DNA of 6,783 bases, taken from assembly GCA_029256665.1 (NCBI GenBank), contig JAQSXN010000221.1, positions 1-6,783 on the forward strand, written 5' to 3'. The notes under the pieces were generated by a model. The model did no database searches, was not told where the DNA came from, and was given only the letters and a program-made list of their open reading frames with translations. The translations under genes and the position numbers were made by a program. This DNA is from Paenibacillus sp. GTDB taxonomy: Bacteria; Bacillota; Bacilli; Paenibacillales; Paenibacillaceae. Every line of letters starts with the position of its first letter. Position 1 is the first letter of the stretch. This document shows positions 6,515-6,783 of this stretch, piece after piece.

Positions 6515-6555
6515 GATGGCTGTAAGCATGTAAGGGCTTACGGTCGTCTTTTTTT
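6515..6555 (+). terminator. Intrinsic terminator after the solute-binding protein gene
   Basis: Bases 6515-6527 pair with 6536-6548 in a 13-bp stem (nine Watson-Crick pairs outside wobble positions, core GTAAGC with GCTTAC). It has an 8-nt loop and is followed at once by seven T residues (6549-6555). It lies 66 bp after the lipoprotein stop. The predicted downstream transcription start (about 6521) lies inside the left arm. Transcripts from that promoter would carry only the inner half of the stem. Confidence 0.7.
6529..6542. promoter_or_regulatory. Second cre-like palindrome
   Basis: TGTAAGGGCTTACG has palindromic arms GTAAG and CTTAC around GG and matches the CcpA consensus TGWAANCGNTNWCA except at two positions (a G for the central C, and the last base). 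It lies at about +8 to +21 of the predicted downstream transcript, a usual place for CcpA repression. It overlaps the right arm of the terminator, which explains part of its symmetry, so confidence is low. Confidence 0.3.
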
Positions 6556-6570
6556 GTTTGAACAAAAGAT

Positions 6571-6576
6571 AGGAGG
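6571..6576 (+). promoter_or_regulatory. Ribosome-binding site of the gene at 6584
   Basis: AGGAGG, a full Shine-Dalgarno core, ends 7 nt before the ATG at 6584 and predicts strong translation. A short AT-rich inverted repeat (TTTTGTT with AACAAAA, within about 6552-6568) lies just upstream; it is too weak to call as a regulatory hairpin. Confidence 0.75.
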
Positions 6577-6583
6577 GTGCAAG

Positions 6584-6783
6584 ATGGGCAACGGATTACG
6601 CAAATCTGCGGCTCGAAAAACCGCCGCATGGCTGCTCTGCGCGACGCTCGCCGCGCAAGGCGGAGTCGCCGTCCCGCCGGGGAAGGCCGAAGCAGGGCCA
6701 TCCGCCTTACAAGCGGAGCTGGTGAAGATCACGCCCGCGCAGACAAACGAAGTGCTTCACAATCCCGGCATGGGCTGGGTGCT
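6584..6783 (+). CDS. Secreted protein, N-terminal fragment; possible DUF4832/glycosidase-like (3' partial)
   Basis: An ATG with an ideal ribosome-binding site opens a frame that runs off the window after 66 full codons. The N-terminus is a Sec signal peptide: basic n-region (Arg6, Lys7, Arg11, Lys12), hydrophobic core 'AAWLLCATLAA', and a probable signal-peptidase I site after Ala-Glu-Ala at about residue 39. There is no lipobox. The mature start reads 'ITPAQTNEVLHNPGMGWV'. A short strand followed by 'E-V-L-x-N-P-G-x-G-W' resembles the beginning of DUF4832-containing, beta-galactosidase-like proteins of Paenibacillaceae, which I recall from family knowledge and could not check. It probably has its own promoter (TATAAT at 6509) with the direct repeats upstream, and so may be the enzyme target of the two-component system. 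Only the opening is visible, so the function is tentative. Confidence 0.8.
   Translation, partial: MGNGLRKSAARKTAAWLLCATLAAQGGVAVPPGKAEAGPSALQAELVKITPAQTNEVLHNPGMGWV

Overview
The window is a stretch of GC-rich (by eye near 60%) Gram-positive DNA. The best guess for its origin is a Paenibacillaceae bacterium such as Paenibacillus or Cohnella. The reasons are S-layer-homology (SLH) repeats on a fibronectin-III surface protein, a YesM/YesN-type two-component pair beside a carbohydrate-type solute-binding lipoprotein, strong Shine-Dalgarno sites and sigma-A-like -10 boxes. Every gene fits extracellular polysaccharide or sugar sensing and use. I saw no tRNA, rRNA, CRISPR array, transposase or integrase.

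Layout. Bases 1-1485 (+) hold the C-terminal 494 residues of a secreted surface protein: FN3 module, beta-rich module, three SLH repeats. It meets the next operon tail to tail, and one symmetric hairpin with a UUCG loop (1546-1584) can terminate both strands. On the minus strand lie a histidine kinase (5034-3235, 599 aa) and, 70 bp downstream, an AraC-type response regulator (3164-1590, 524 aa), probably one operon. A 70 bp intergenic region (5035-5104) carries two back-to-back promoters with overlapping -10 boxes and a cre-like site. From it a solute-binding lipoprotein (5105-6448, 447 aa, TTG start) is read divergently. No permease genes follow it. Instead a 135 bp intergenic region (6449-6583) holds a pair of 13-bp direct repeats, a perfect TATAAT box, a strong intrinsic terminator and a second cre-like palindrome. 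A secreted protein then begins at 6584 and runs off the window; its 'NPGMGW' segment resembles the start of DUF4832-type glycosidase-like proteins.

How it may work together (inference). The lipoprotein captures an oligosaccharide. The Cache-domain kinase senses the sugar or the loaded lipoprotein and phosphorylates the regulator at Asp55. The regulator binds direct repeats such as those at 6468-6503 to switch on the secreted enzyme gene, with carbon-catabolite control through the cre-like sites. The families are known. The least ordinary parts are the compact overlapping regulatory regions, the solute-binding protein without adjacent permeases, and the Pro-to-Ser change in the kinase H-box. 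I found no clear evidence of a wholly new type of system.
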